A stretch of 64,000 nt of DNA, from the NCBI GenBank assembly GCA_021234155.1, contig JAJEKV010000144.1, positions 62,001 to 126,000 of the forward strand, read 5' to 3'. The notes under the pieces are model-generated. The model worked only from the letters and a program-made list of their open reading frames with translations, had not been told where the DNA came from and ran no database searches. A program made the position numbers and the translations under genes. This DNA comes from Isoetes taiwanensis (taxonomy: Eukaryota; Streptophyta; Lycopodiopsida; Isoetales; Isoetaceae). This document shows, piece by piece, positions 8,749 to 19,530 of the stretch (position 1 is its first letter; each line of letters begins with the position of its first letter).

Positions 8749-10430
8749 TGGAGCTAAAGTGCATGTCATACAATGGCATTAAAGTTGCCGAGGGCAAAGT
8801 ATACAGCTTTACTACTCACCATAATTTGCCTCTGCCTGAGGGAGTCAAGGTCGTGTCACTAGAATGTATTTTCAATGGAGATCTCCCGTTGCCCTATCCT
8901 GAACCTGAGATTGATACACTTGAAGAGTCAAAGGGGTCATTTATTCTTTGGCCCAGCAATGACATCTCAGACCCAGAAACTGCAGAAGATAATGCCGTCA
9001 CACCACCAGCGCAGGTTAAACGCATAAATTGGCTGTGCATTCAAGAGGAAGATGCAGAGCCTGAGGCATGCCCTCGACATGAAGGTATTTCAATGGAGGA
9101 ACTCAAGGAGAAGACTTGCTCGTTGTTGCATGAGTGTTGTGGTAAGCCATATGCATTGGGTGTGATCATTTTCACTGATCCTAATCATGCAGTTGCCAAC
9201 ATGAAGTTGGGAGAAGAGTTCTTGGGTGTCACAATTGTGAGGTTATATCCAATGCCAGAAAGAACGTCTATGAGATGCCAGGCTTGTGCCGAGGTACTGC
9301 AACTGTATGACTTAGTAAGATGGCACAACGAGTTGGTCACAGTGGATAATGTTCCTGTCTCGCTCATTAAGGCAGTGAGAGAGGAATTCATGGAAGTGGA
9401 GCCATACGCCCTGAAATTCGAAGGAGAGTCTGTTAAAAGAAGACCATATAGAATGGTCAATCGAACAGCACGAAAGCCTGCTCTGCCAAGTAAAGCAGCA
9501 AGGAAAATCACTGCAGTTGCGATTCGGGATTTCAAGTCGTCAATTTGCTGCATTAGAAGATGTTGTGCAAATTTTACAACGTGTGAGATCACGTGCATTA
9601 GGACGTTCTATTGGAATATGAAAGCAGCTGATAGAACCACCTTCACTTATAACATGCTAGACCTTTGCTCAGAGAATGGTCAGGTGCAGAAACTGATGAT
9701 AAACAACAAACAAGTATGCTTGAAAGCATGGCATACAGCCTATGGTATACCACTGTCCACATTCTACAAATGGCGGAAATTGTTTATGGGGGGGCATAGG
9801 ATAGCTGAACATGGTAACACTGGATTCAAGAAAACCAGATCTCATACCCTGGCTGGAGATGCCATATTGTCTATGTACATAGATGAGAATGCAGAGGTCA
9901 TGCCCCATAGATCAAAAGTAACCACAGAAGGTGCAAGGGAGAATGTAAAGCGACTGCCCTCTGTCTTGACGAAAAAAGATATTCTTCATGAGGTTGATGC
10001 CATCGTAATGGAGATGATTGGGAAGCACATATCTCCATCGTCGTTCTTGAGTGTATGGAAGAAGCACCACAAAGAGGTTGCAATAGGCAAAAGGATTGCC
10101 TTCTCTAAATGTAATAGCTGTATTGTAATAAAAGAGAAACTAGCCAAGACAAGAGATCCAAGAGAGAGAAGAGAGCTGCAGATGGACAGGAAGGCTCACA
10201 TGACTGTTTAGATGTCTTGCAGAAGCCTTTACTGGTCATGGAGAGTTCTTTCACACCGTTCTCCAGAGCATGCACTCACAATCATACACGACAAAATGGA
10301 CCAGAATAAGACAATGTTGCCTAGACTTGAGAAGTTAGTCAAGTCGGTGTGGAGGGGAGAGCGTTTGAAAGTAAGTTTGACTGGTGCACTCATGCATGGC
10401 CATGGCATAGGTGCCTTGGGGCATTTCTGG
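8749..10430 (+). pseudogene. Plant transposon protein with one in-frame TAG
   Basis: I chose the ATG at 8749, after a splice-acceptor-like 'ttatttttacag'; an upstream in-frame ATG at 8688 would add residues encoded by the palindrome region. Residues ~1-85 (GIKVAEGKVYSF, DLPLPYPEPE, GSFILWPSNDI) resemble a small domain of plant transposon-associated proteins (DUF8039 as I recall). The rest (NNKQVCLKAWHTAYGI, HGNTGFKK, MPHRSKV, C-x2-C with a Lys/Glu-rich helix ending RKAHM, then HDKMDQNKT and MHGHGIGALGHF) resembles transposase-like proteins common in ferns, lycophytes and mosses and reminiscent of DUF7869. A TAG at 10209-10211 interrupts the frame but homologous-looking sequence continues to about 10430, where hAT sequence begins. 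Family names are from memory; the TE nature is more certain than the name. Confidence 0.6.
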
Positions 10431-11913
10431 GCATTATTACCATGGAGGATGGAAAATCAGAAGGAATTACAGATGGTATCTTGAAGATAAAGCATTGGGA
10501 GCTTACATTTGTAAGTTGATGGGTTTTGGTAGTGATGGTGCTTCAGTTATGGTTGGCACCAATACAGGTGCTGCTACTAGGTTAAATCCCTCAATCCATA
10601 TATGATAAGTTTGCATTGTTGTGCACATCACAAAATTTATGTGTGCAGGAAGCTTGCAAGAAGCCAGAAACAAAAAGTACTTGTAATTTTATTGATGAAA
10701 TGGTGAATCGGATGGCAAGCTTTTTTTCTAGAAGCTCAATAAGAAAAGAGTCACTTCAAAAGATGCAGGAGGCTTTTGATACAACACATTTGCGAGTGTT
10801 AGGCATTGTGAAGACATGATGGTTAAGTAGGCATGGTGCCATAGAAAGAATTTGTGAAGTTTACGAGCCTTTGATGCAAGCCTTACTTGAAAACGTTGAT
10901 GGTAAGCCTCTTTATTTGGCAATGCGAAGTTTCCTTGTTGTTTACATTCTACATTTCCTTGCTAACATACTCAAAGTCATGACCTTGAGTTTAGAGTTTC
11001 AAAAACGTTTTGTTGATGTTACTAATGTCGCAAGTTTATGTCGTCATGCAATGATGGACATAGAGGAGAAGTTTTTGTTGGAAACTATACCAGGTCTTAA
11101 TTCATATCAGAAGGATAGCAGGAATTATCCTATCATGGAGGAGATGAAGGAATGTTGCATGTCTTAAGAGCATCTGTGAAAGGCAATATGTATGGGTCTA
11201 TACAGTTGGATCGAAATATTGGTGGTGAAGATTTAGCTCATGCACTTGAGTTTCAAAATAAGTTTTCTACGGCATTGATCGACACTTTGAAGAAAAGGTT
11301 GATGGATCAGATTGTTCTCTCTCATTTGAAAATATTATGCCCTTTAAATATGCCTAGCAAAGCAAAGGAGTTGAAGATGGAGTAGAGGAGCTTGGGAAGT
11401 CAAGTGACTTCTATGGTATTCAAAAAAAGTTTGGTACTACTTTATTTCCTCCTATTGTTAATCATGATAGATTGTCTAGAGAGTTTGTTTTGTTCAAACG
11501 CCAAGCTAGCACAGAATGGCAGGGAAGGAGTTTCTATGGTACGTGGGAGATGATATTATGTAGTGATACTTGGAGGGATAAGTTTCAGGGGCTATTAAAA
11601 CTTGCCACCATTGGACTTATACAGTGTATAAGTACAGCCGCATTGTGAACGAGGATTTAGCAAGATGAATATTGTGAAGAACAAGTATAGAAACCGTCTT
11701 CAAACTGATGGATTGAATGCATTGTTGCGCATATCTTTGGAGGGACCTACTTTGAAGGATTTTGAATTCAATATGAGCATACAATCTTAGAATTCAAGTG
11801 CACATTATCGCCACATTTTTACAGGATGCCCACATGAAGAATGCATATATTTGGTGGAGGATAACTTGGCGGAGGAGAACTTGCTAGTTGGTGAAGAACA
11901 GGATGATGAATAG
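10431..11913 (+). pseudogene. Decayed hAT transposase, N-terminus missing
   Basis: Read through several frameshifts and stops, this encodes hAT transposase motifs in order: MEDGKSEGITDGIL, KLMGFGSDGASVMVGTNTG (catalytic-core region), an HC-type 'ISLHCCAHHKIYVC', the RWLSH-like 'WLSRHGAIERICEVYEPL', a helical middle, and the hAT C-terminal dimerisation region ('FSKMNIVKNKYRNRLQ'-like, LNALLRISLEGP) followed by an acidic end closing at a TAG, 11911-11913. It matches the animal- and plant-wide DUF4371/ZMYM-like hAT group. There are at least five lesions (for example stops near 10602, 10818, 11165, 11383 and 11788). The usual N-terminal zinc finger is absent; the preceding DNA belongs to a different TE. 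Confidence 0.8.
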
Positions 11914-12209
11914 GTAGCTGGAATTTGAACATTTGCTATTGATCATATGTTTTTATTGCTTAAAAACCCTTTGTTGTTGAGTATTTGATTTCTCTGTTGT
12001 AGACGATAGTTTTGCTACACATTTGTAATGTTCTTAATACAATGGAGTAAACTTGTGCATTTATATTAAGGCTTGAAGCAAAATTTGTCAAGCAGGTCAT
12101 TTTTTAGTATATGTATTTCCGGTTTCATAATTCTTACAGTAAGTAATTCCGATTAAGAGTAGGACATGTAGGAAATTTTGCTAATGGAAAAAAAACTTTC
12201 CCAACACTG
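11914..12209 (+). mobile_element. 3' untranslated end and right terminus of the hAT element
   Basis: After the hAT coding end the DNA is AT-rich until 'ctttcccaacactg' at 12196-12209. Its reverse complement, CAGTGTTGGGAAAG, is a typical hAT terminal inverted repeat, so the element probably ends at 12209 and the following 8 bases (gtcctagc) would be its target duplication. The matching left terminus and second target copy are not visible in the window, in line with the missing 5' half. Confidence 0.6.
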
Positions 12210-12270
12210 GTCCTAGCCCATCAAAGAGATCTTTGGCCGCCTCAGCCAATTCGTAACACCACTTCTTCAT

Positions 12271-12370
12271 CCTCCTATATGAAGAACTGGCTTGATTAGG
12301 ATTCTCTGTGAATCCAACGGCCTCCTATATGAAGATCTTGCTTGATTAGGATTCTCTGTGAATCCAACGG
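12271..12370. repeat. 50-bp tandem duplication
   Basis: Units 12271-12320 and 12321-12370 both start 'cctcctatatgaaga' and end 'gaatccaacgg', differing at about four positions. They lie within a minus-strand ORF (12608-12267, 113 aa) that I do not recognise and that partly exists because the duplication length is near a codon multiple. Confidence 0.85.
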
Positions 12371-13277
12371 CCTGGTCGTTTTCCTCAGCTCCATCAATGA
12401 TCTCAAGTCGCTTAGATATTGCTGTTATAAACAACTCAATTTTTTCTCTCAATGAAAGCACTACTCTTACAAACAACACATACAAATCGTGGTAAAACAG
12501 ACTAAAGTCCACTAGACTTACCAGAGTGTAGAGAAATGAGTGGAAATCGCCATCCAACCTTGAAATCGCCTTAGAATGATGGATATATGATTCACCCATG
12601 AGCTTCACCCAACGAGCTGAGAGCTAGCGTAAGTGAAGGCTTATGGTGTATGTTGACCGTAAAAGGCCCGACGACGCCCCCAGACTCGCACTACTCAGTC
12701 TGGCGGCACCGCCACTGAGCCACTTATAGGCGTAATGCCCAACTCAGAGCACCGTCGGACCCTTTACACGCATAATGTCCCACTCATGCCCAACACAAAG
12801 TCTGGCGGCTCTCCTTTCCCGGCATAATGCCCAACTCATGAAGATTACCTAGTACATGATACTGTACACACAATTGGGCGATTCGAATACCATCCAAGGC
12901 CACGTAAGGCAGTACACTCTATCCATTAGCATATGCTACCTTTGGGGCCCTAGGCTCCTCCTCCCAAGGCTGAGTAACATCCAAACACTCATAGATCAAT
13001 CCACATCGCGATCTACAAGTCTGAGATGTGGCTACGCAAATCATATATCCAAGGTAGTTGTTACTTTGGCCTTAACAACCTGGCCCTCAAGTTTTAAGGC
13101 TGAGATCAGATCTCAGCCGTTGATTGCAAGAGTATTACCCACCAGTAACATTAAAAAGTGCATAAACACCTAGTTTGTTATGCCAAATGGCTATAAACAC
13201 CTAGCTCGTTATGAAAACCACCATAAAACCACTATAAAACTCTCGGGCCCAGGTTGTTAAGGCGGATAACAAGAACT
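12371..13277. other. Spacer without recognised gene
   Basis: The stretch from 12650 to 12860 contains repeated Pol II-like or TE-like words ('cgtaatgcccaactca', 'cataatgcccaactcat') suggesting a degenerate internal repeat. 13090-13125 contains 'gatcagatctcagccgttga', a type of palindromic word often seen in plant intergenic DNA. No protein-coding evidence was found; the plus-strand ORF at 12856-13173 has no recognisable domain. Confidence 0.4.
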
Positions 13278-13349
13278 CGGGTGTTATGCCCTACTATAAC
13301 AAACTCGGGCCTCCGGCCCTCGTTTGTTATAATAGGGCATAACACCCTC
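13278..13349. repeat. Near-perfect inverted repeat (hairpin)
   Basis: The left arm, 13278-13311, pairs with the right arm, 13315-13349, at about 31 of 34 positions, separated by only a few bases; both arms contain 'tgttatgccctactataa' or its complement. Weaker pairing extends outwards. The hairpin stands 13 bp left of the hAT-type element at 13371 and may be a foldback element or a young palindromic duplication. Confidence 0.75.
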
Positions 13350-13370
13350 GATCCAGGGTGTTATCCCTCT

Positions 13371-14147
13371 CAGTGTTCAAAAGGATCGGAAGATAGATCC
13401 TTCAGATCCTGAGGATCGAAAAGATCTAAAGGATCGAAAGATCGATCGTTTTAGATCCTTTTCAGATCCTTTTAGAAATAATAAAATTTACTTCAAATAT
13501 ATATTTAAAATAAATAGCCTCTCATACTACTTAATAGATAACAATTATAAATAGATAACAGATGCATAAGAAAATAAAAATAGACAAACATTAGTGTTTG
13601 TGTTCCTCAATCCTCATCCTCTAAACCAAAATGAACAAGCTATAGCTATCTATTTAGACGAAGAGCCTTCATCCTCATCCTCATCCTCATCGCTTCCATA
13701 ACTTATTTTCCTCCTTCAGCATTCTGAATCTAATCTGTTCTATTCTACCTGGCTGGCCTATTTCAAAATCAAATTTCACATGCGTTTCTAACTTCTCATC
13801 TAACTTCAATCGATTCCCCCCTCTGTTCCCATCTTGCACTGTTACATTAACGTGGATGACCGGTATGCAATCGACCTCGAAATCGACCTCTGAAACTAAC
13901 CCGATTGATCGGCCAAGGCGTGGCACAATGCAGTTTCCGAGACAACCCGACACGATGACCCGGGGCAGCAGCAGGCTTCGGCGTTCAGCAGGTCGGGAAC
14001 AACAGCAGCGATCGGGCCGGGGCGACGCTAAGACGGGAAGACCTAACGCCCCAAAATTTTTTTTTTTAACAAATAGTGGAAGGATCGGACGATTGATCCG
14101 GGATCGATCGATCTAATCTTTAGATCCTGAGGATCTAACGAACACTG
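13371..14147. mobile_element. Complete non-autonomous hAT-type element, 777 bp, with 8-bp TSD
   Basis: The element begins CAGTGTTC (13371) and ends GAACACTG (14147), a perfect 8-bp terminal inverted repeat with the CAGTG start typical of hAT elements. It is flanked by the identical 8-mer atccctct at 13363-13370 and 14148-14155, the target-site length diagnostic of hAT. Both subterminal regions (about 13380-13470 and 14075-14140) are packed with GGATC/AGATCC/GATCGATC words, probably transposase-binding sites. The interior has no transposase; short ORFs (minus 13953-13687, plus 13856-14116) are unrecognised and may be captured host sequence. The intact target duplication suggests fairly recent mobility driven in trans. 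Confidence 0.92.
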
Positions 14148-14683
14148 ATCCCTCTCATCATTTAGCTCATAAGTAACATATTAACTTTTTGAGACGAAAT
14201 AATAAGCAGCCTAGGGAGTGTCTTTCTAAATGGCTACAAGGGGCTTGGGTTTTTGCTTGAGCAGCTCCACAAGCTGGTCTTTCTAGCACTAGCCTGCCAC
14301 TTAAAATAAGTATTAACTTGTAGAGTTTTCTGTTATATCTTTTTCTTCGTAGAAGTCTCTTTCTTCTTAGAAGTGGCAGGAAAAGCTTTTCTTCATAGTA
14401 TCAAGGTATCAGAGTATCAGAGGCCAGATTGACACGTGGAAATTAAGAAACTGACCTTCATGCTTTCATACTTTCATGTAAATTTCATATAAGAGCTGAA
14501 GCTTCCAGACCACTTCTTGCAGTTTATCACATAAATTCTTCAACTGCATACATCAAGCATTTTAAGGTTAGCGAGATGGTTATTACTACAAGGCAAACAT
14601 TGGGCATATGCCAGGATTAATACCTCAATGGATCACGTAGAATAAGGTGCTGCATTATCACGAATATCATCCAAATTATAGAC

Positions 14684-16105
14684 TCATTTACATGCACTGA
14701 CCAGTGTTGCCCAATCGCGTACATTTGGTTGCATCATGGCATTTAATAGATCCTCTGCTTCTTGGAGGTAACCAGCACGGCTCAAAAGATCGATCATGCA
14801 ATTATAATGAACTTCATTAGGCAGTATCCCATGGCAGCATGTCATTGATTTGAAATACTTTCTGCCTTCATCAACCAGGCCTGCTCGACTGCATACACTG
14901 AGTATGCCAGTGAATGTCATATCATCTGGCTTAATACCATTGGATTGCATACCTTCAAGGAATTCAGCAGCTAGCAAGACATCTCCAAGCTGGGCATATC
15001 CATTTATCATTGCATTCCATGATACTATGTCTGGAATTGACAAGTTAAGGAAGGCACTGAGAGCCTCCTCCATGCTTCCACATCTCACATACATGTCAAC
15101 AAGACTATTTTGCACAACAATATCCAATTGTATGCAACTTGAAAAAATCTGTTGGTGAACATGTCTGCCCCATATGATTCCCATGCTGCCACATGCTTTC
15201 AAGATGCTTGAAAACGTAATCTCGTTTGGCTTTATGCCCTCATGCTGCATGTCAACATAAAGTTGTAAAGCAAGAACTCCTTCACCATACTGAGCACATC
15301 CAGCAAGTATTGCACCCCAAGAGACCACATTGCGGTTCTTCAATTTGTCAAATGTTCTACATGCAGCTTCAAAGCTTCCACATTTGACATACATGTCAAC
15401 AAGTGCACTCCCCACAAGAACGTCAAATTCTAATTCAGTTCCAATGATCTGTTCATGGATCCCTTTACCCTGCTCTGCAGCATTCATAATGGCACATGCC
15501 CTTAAGCTACCTAGAACAGCAACCCTGTTTAGTTTTACACCATGGCGCTGCATTTTCTCAAAATATATCAGTGCGAGAAAGCCTTCATCCTGTTGTGCAT
15601 AGCCAAAAATCAATGCACCCCATGATACACCATCTCGTTCTGGCAGTACTGCAAAGGCATTATGGGCTTCCACCAAGCTCCCACATTTAGCATACATATC
15701 TAGAAGTGCAGTGCCTACAAACACATCATATTGCAGTCCATCTTGAATTATTTTCTCGTGAATTTGCCTTCCTTGACAAATACCCAAGTTCATACTGCAT
15801 GTCTTGATCACAGGGACATAAATATACTGGTTGCTATTTACCGCTAGTTGAGTTCGATGATAGAGATCCAAGGCAGCCTGTCCTAACCCAAAATTGAAAT
15901 GAGCCAATATAATCGCATTCCATGTATATATGCTCGGTTGTGGATTTTTGTCAAACAGCTGGTTTGCTTCAATCAAGCATCCACAAGAAGCAAAGAGGCG
16001 AATAAGCTGATCAAACAAAATAGGCTTTGCAGCATATTCATTCTGTATCATAAATAATTGCCTTTCCCTGCCATATTTGAGACCTTCCCTTTGTTTCCGA
16101 TCCAA
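14684..16105 (-). CDS. PLS-class pentatricopeptide repeat protein, C-terminally short
   Basis: A 473-residue intronless ORF built of PPR repeats in P-L-S order. S-type signature segments occur near residues 131 (VGTALLDMYAKCG), 232 (VGSALVDMYVKCG) and 333 (VQNSLVDMYVRCG), about 101 residues apart, each followed by a 'VSWNA/VSWGA' segment. Such proteins bind single-stranded organellar RNA, one nucleotide per repeat, and PLS types act in C-to-U editing. The protein stops at WATLVSACK, exactly where the E domain should begin; no E, E+ or DYW domain follows in any frame. It could need a DYW partner in trans, or be a truncated gene. Codons 1-20 are basic (RKQREGLKYGRERQ), but a clear organellar transit peptide is not obvious. 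Confidence 0.85.
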   Translation of the reverse strand: MDRKQREGLKYGRERQLFMIQNEYAAKPILFDQLIRLFASCGCLIEANQLFDKNPQPSIYTWNAIILAHFNFGLGQAALDLYHRTQLAVNSNQYIYVPVIKTCSMNLGICQGRQIHEKIIQDGLQYDVFVGTALLDMYAKCGSLVEAHNAFAVLPERDGVSWGALIFGYAQQDEGFLALIYFEKMQRHGVKLNRVAVLGSLRACAIMNAAEQGKGIHEQIIGTELEFDVLVGSALVDMYVKCGSFEAACRTFDKLKNRNVVSWGAILAGCAQYGEGVLALQLYVDMQHEGIKPNEITFSSILKACGSMGIIWGRHVHQQIFSSCIQLDIVVQNSLVDMYVRCGSMEEALSAFLNLSIPDIVSWNAMINGYAQLGDVLLAAEFLEGMQSNGIKPDDMTFTGILSVCSRAGLVDEGRKYFKSMTCCHGILPNEVHYNCMIDLLSRAGYLQEAEDLLNAMMQPNVRDWATLVSACK

Positions 16106-17344
16106 GTGTTCCTCACAACGATTAATCGAAGTTCTGAAATTCCTAGTTTATGCTGAAAAGTCAGGCAAAATCCCAAATCCACAGATATGCACATGGGAAA
16201 ACCATACCTCAGCCACTTCTCACAATCGGCACCAGAGTATTGATGTCCGTTGGGGTTCTGCAAAGGCAGTCCACTTCTATGAGAAAATGATACTCAAATC
16301 TAACCTAGCTGATCTTCACTTTACATTGCAATGCATGGAAGGTTGGAGAACAGAATTGACCATCGAGCTAAATTTTCTGCGTCATCGCCTCATAGCCCAA
16401 GGGATAAATTTGTTAACTATAGGAAGAAATAACGTCGTGCTCATAGTTTATCCCTTATTAACAACTCTTCGGGCCCAACGGTGATATCTATAATCAACTT
16501 CAAAAATCCAAATCCAAATGTTAACTAGCTTAACTGCAAGTTTGCACACAAGAGTTGAGAGCTATCCAGCTGCAGCCCAGCCCGCTGGGATTATTATGCA
16601 CGTGGAGAGCCTCGTAGTCGTTAGATTTGATCTACACTGGAGAAAAACATGGAAATTCCAGCATGTACATGGGCACTGTTAGAAGTTATGCCCCAGCTAC
16701 AACTAGAGAAGTTATGCTACCATCTCTGCTGGCGATCAACAAATTGAAGTGTAGAGTTATAATCTTAGCAGGTAAAATCCCATTCCGTTTTCAAGCATTG
16801 CTATTCAAGGAAGTACTTTATTGGCCCTCCTTATCGGGCCCTTCTCTCCAAGAAAAGAATGTAAGATATGGCACTCGAAAATGAAATTTATAAGTTTTAA
16901 TCATGTTGTTGCTCGTCATTTTGTTCCATTAGAGTAAATTAAATGTTGTACAAAAAATAAATGTTGCAGGTTAGGAACTTATTTGATTTCCAAAACATAT
17001 ATCCGACCTAAGTAGACTGACCAGGATCAGTTAATATTTTGTATTGCTAATATTATGGTCGCTCATTCTTTTTTAGTGGATCTTTGCCTGGCAAATTGCA
17101 GAAACCTCAACAGACTGAGATTGAAGAATAATTATTTAAGTAAAGCTATTCTATAGTGCTTTTTTGCATTGCCTGCCTTAAATTTTTGTTCTTTAGGTAA
17201 TAACGAGTTTAGTGGTTGAGGTTTCTATTTCCATCCCTGATGGAGTTAAAGAGTCATGATACTGTACATTTCAGCTAACACTCCATTACGCACAATCATA
17301 AGATATTTATGATTCTTCTAAATTTTTGCACGGAGTTATAGCTA
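16106..17344. other. Spacer upstream of the PPR gene
   Basis: This contains the 5' flank of the minus-strand PPR gene and no recognisable domain. Short plus-strand ORFs at 16077-16484 and 16627-16884 have no family signature. The region is AT-rich from 16880 onward. Confidence 0.4.
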
Positions 17345-18209
17345 TTGCGTTTATCACTACGTCGCATTTTAAAGGCCATTTTGGTTGTGAATAAATCTAC
17401 TTATTTAAAAAGTTTCTTGGGGTTTCTGCTGATGCCGGTGTCCCCTTTCCGGCCGCCGGATGTAACGCTTTTTCCGGCAAAAAACGCTTTTTTCCGGCTA
17501 TTTTCTCTCTTCTTTCAGTTTTCTGGCCAAACGTCTTCTTCCGGCGATATTTTCTCTCTTCTTTCAGTTGTGGGCGGTGGGCACTTAATGGGCGGTAGGC
17601 GGTGGGTAATGCAGCCGTTAGCCTGGGGGATAATGTTGAATCCTGTTCAAAATTTAGGGGCGCTGAATTCTTCACAGAGAGTAGCTATGGGCAGTTCAAT
17701 CAGGTATTTCGGCAAGTAGTTTTTCCATGCCCACTGAATCGCGAAAGGGGTTTTTCTTCTGGAACAAGGGGCAACGGACTGGAGCTACAACCCGAAAGTG
17801 ATTTTTCGCTGGCTTTTCCTTTTCAGACAGTATTTTTTTTCGGTGGGAGCGCAACAGGTTCGCCTTACACTGAATATGGCAGTGGATTCTGCCCTATATC
17901 ATCATTTTCTGAATTCCAGGAAATTAATGTAACGTTTTTGGGACCCTTCTCTAATGTGGCTATCAGGTTTAAGAAATGACTAACTATCCCTCTCTGGCAG
18001 AGGCGATGGCAGATCCGACGTCAAGGCACTGGCCTTTATCCATCAGACTATTTTATTGGCTGGGTGATCATCCTCAACTTCTTCCAGACTTAGCAGGTTA
18101 TGGCGATTTTCTATTTTCAACATACCGTTTCAATTTTCTGGAGCAAACAGTTCGATTGATATTTCTGGAGCAAGTCAACACGAAGCAGATCTTTGGGCTA
18201 GAGTTGTAG
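17345..18209 (+). other. Cluster of three short overlapping plus-strand ORFs, unrecognised
   Basis: ORFs of 124, 125 and 77 codons occupy 17345-17719, 17602-17979 and 17976-18209; the last two overlap ATG/TGA. They contain Phe/Ser-rich words (FFTESSYGQF, SGFCPISSFSEFQEINVTF) and two near-identical segments in the DNA ('ttttctctcttctttcag', at about 17503 and 17552). No known domain is visible. The DNA resembles a non-coding transcript or decayed gene more than a conserved protein gene. Confidence 0.25.
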
Positions 18210-19482
18210 AGCTGCGTTGTTTGATGTTCTTCCTCTAATTCTTCTCCCAAGGAGGAGAAGCCATTCAGGATAAAGATTGGTCAGTGAATCTCTTCTGTTT
18301 TGGACCTCCCTAAGACTTGCTTCTTGACATGTTCAAGCTTGGAGTTGGTTCATCTGAGCAAGGGATAAACAGGTTAGAGTTCTTCTGCTCTTTATTCCGC
18401 GTCTATTTCTTTATTTGCTCTGCTATTTTTGCATGTACTTTATAGTTCTTTGGTAATGCAGATTTAACAGACATACTGGTTTCAAATTGATTCAATATAC
18501 TTTTTCAATGGGAAGTCAAAAGGCACATTCGACTGATGAAGGGATCTTGAACGGCATGCAATAATAGCTAGCTCTAGATCTATCGCTACAAAAGGCAAAT
18601 CGGTAATAAGAGCTTTGGCTACAGTATTTTAAGTGTTCCATTTTTCTTTATTCTGGCCCTTTAACACCATTCATTTGTGCATTATGTGCAGCGCTTTAGG
18701 AATTTGCATTCCAACCAGGCAAACAAAAAGGCAACTATTGTGTCGGCTCTATATTATGGAAGAAACTTGAATAGAGGTATGATGTGATCCAATAGTCAAA
18801 GCAACACTTGATTTAAGATCTTCCTCTCTCAAAGCTTGCCGGAGCACACGATAGCTCCCTAGGAATCTTTAGTGGGTCTTTAGAGGGAGGTTGTGCATTT
18901 CTGGGTTCATGAACTGGTGTTGATTTCCATTCAGAGCTCAGAGCAGAAAATGGCATGTATGATTTAGCCATATTTAATCAAAGGCATTCTTACTACGTGC
19001 ATATATGTTTTTGTTGTAATGCAGATGTTTGCAATGTAAGTGGGTTTATTATATTGTATGTGCCTGGCGTAGACGTATATATTCTATCATTTGATCATGT
19101 ATGTAATCCTCAACTTTCTGCAGGCTATCTTGGATGGCATACTAGGAATAAACGTCTGAAGGTGAAGGTATTCGTCTGCATTGCACGTCAAAGTAGAAAT
19201 AGCACATGCACATTGTTATGAGCTGTTCTTTTATGACGTGGCGTGCACACTAGCATGCACATTTATGGCATGCAGAATGCACATATATGGCATGCATATT
19301 TTCATGCATAACTGCAGACACTTAGAGGTCCATAAGCATTTTGCTCATATTCAATTTTCGCAGGACACGGCAGTGGAACCATGGAACTTGGAGCATTTAG
19401 TTTCTCCTCTTTGGCTTCTGTCTTGACATGCCAGACATAACGGGATGGCAATTGAGTTCATCTAATGATATTAATGATGACA
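18210..19482. other. Spacer without recognised gene; short 'gcatgcaca' repeats
   Basis: Only short ORFs are present. Between about 19248 and 19310 the word 'gcatgcacatttatggcatg' and variants recur. Several 'ttctgcag' and 'tttgcag' strings could be splice acceptors, but no matching coding exons are seen. Confidence 0.35.
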
Positions 19483-19530
19483 ACAAGATGACTACTGATA
19501 ACAAGATGACTACTGATAACAAGATGACTA
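19483..19530. repeat. 18-bp tandem repeat, 2.7 copies
   Basis: 'acaagatgactactgata' occurs at 19483-19500 and 19501-19518, then partially at 19519-19530. It produces a DNKMTTDNKMTT peptide in one frame. Confidence 0.85.

Noticed and set aside
15330-15690. Plus-strand ORFs antisense to the PPR gene (also minus ORFs under the 51-54 kb PPR)
   Set aside because: They recur at the PPR repeat period and are shadows of the coding strand.
17345-18209. A spliced host gene from the three overlapping ORFs
   Set aside because: No domain is visible, and no consistent splice pattern joins them into a recognisable protein.
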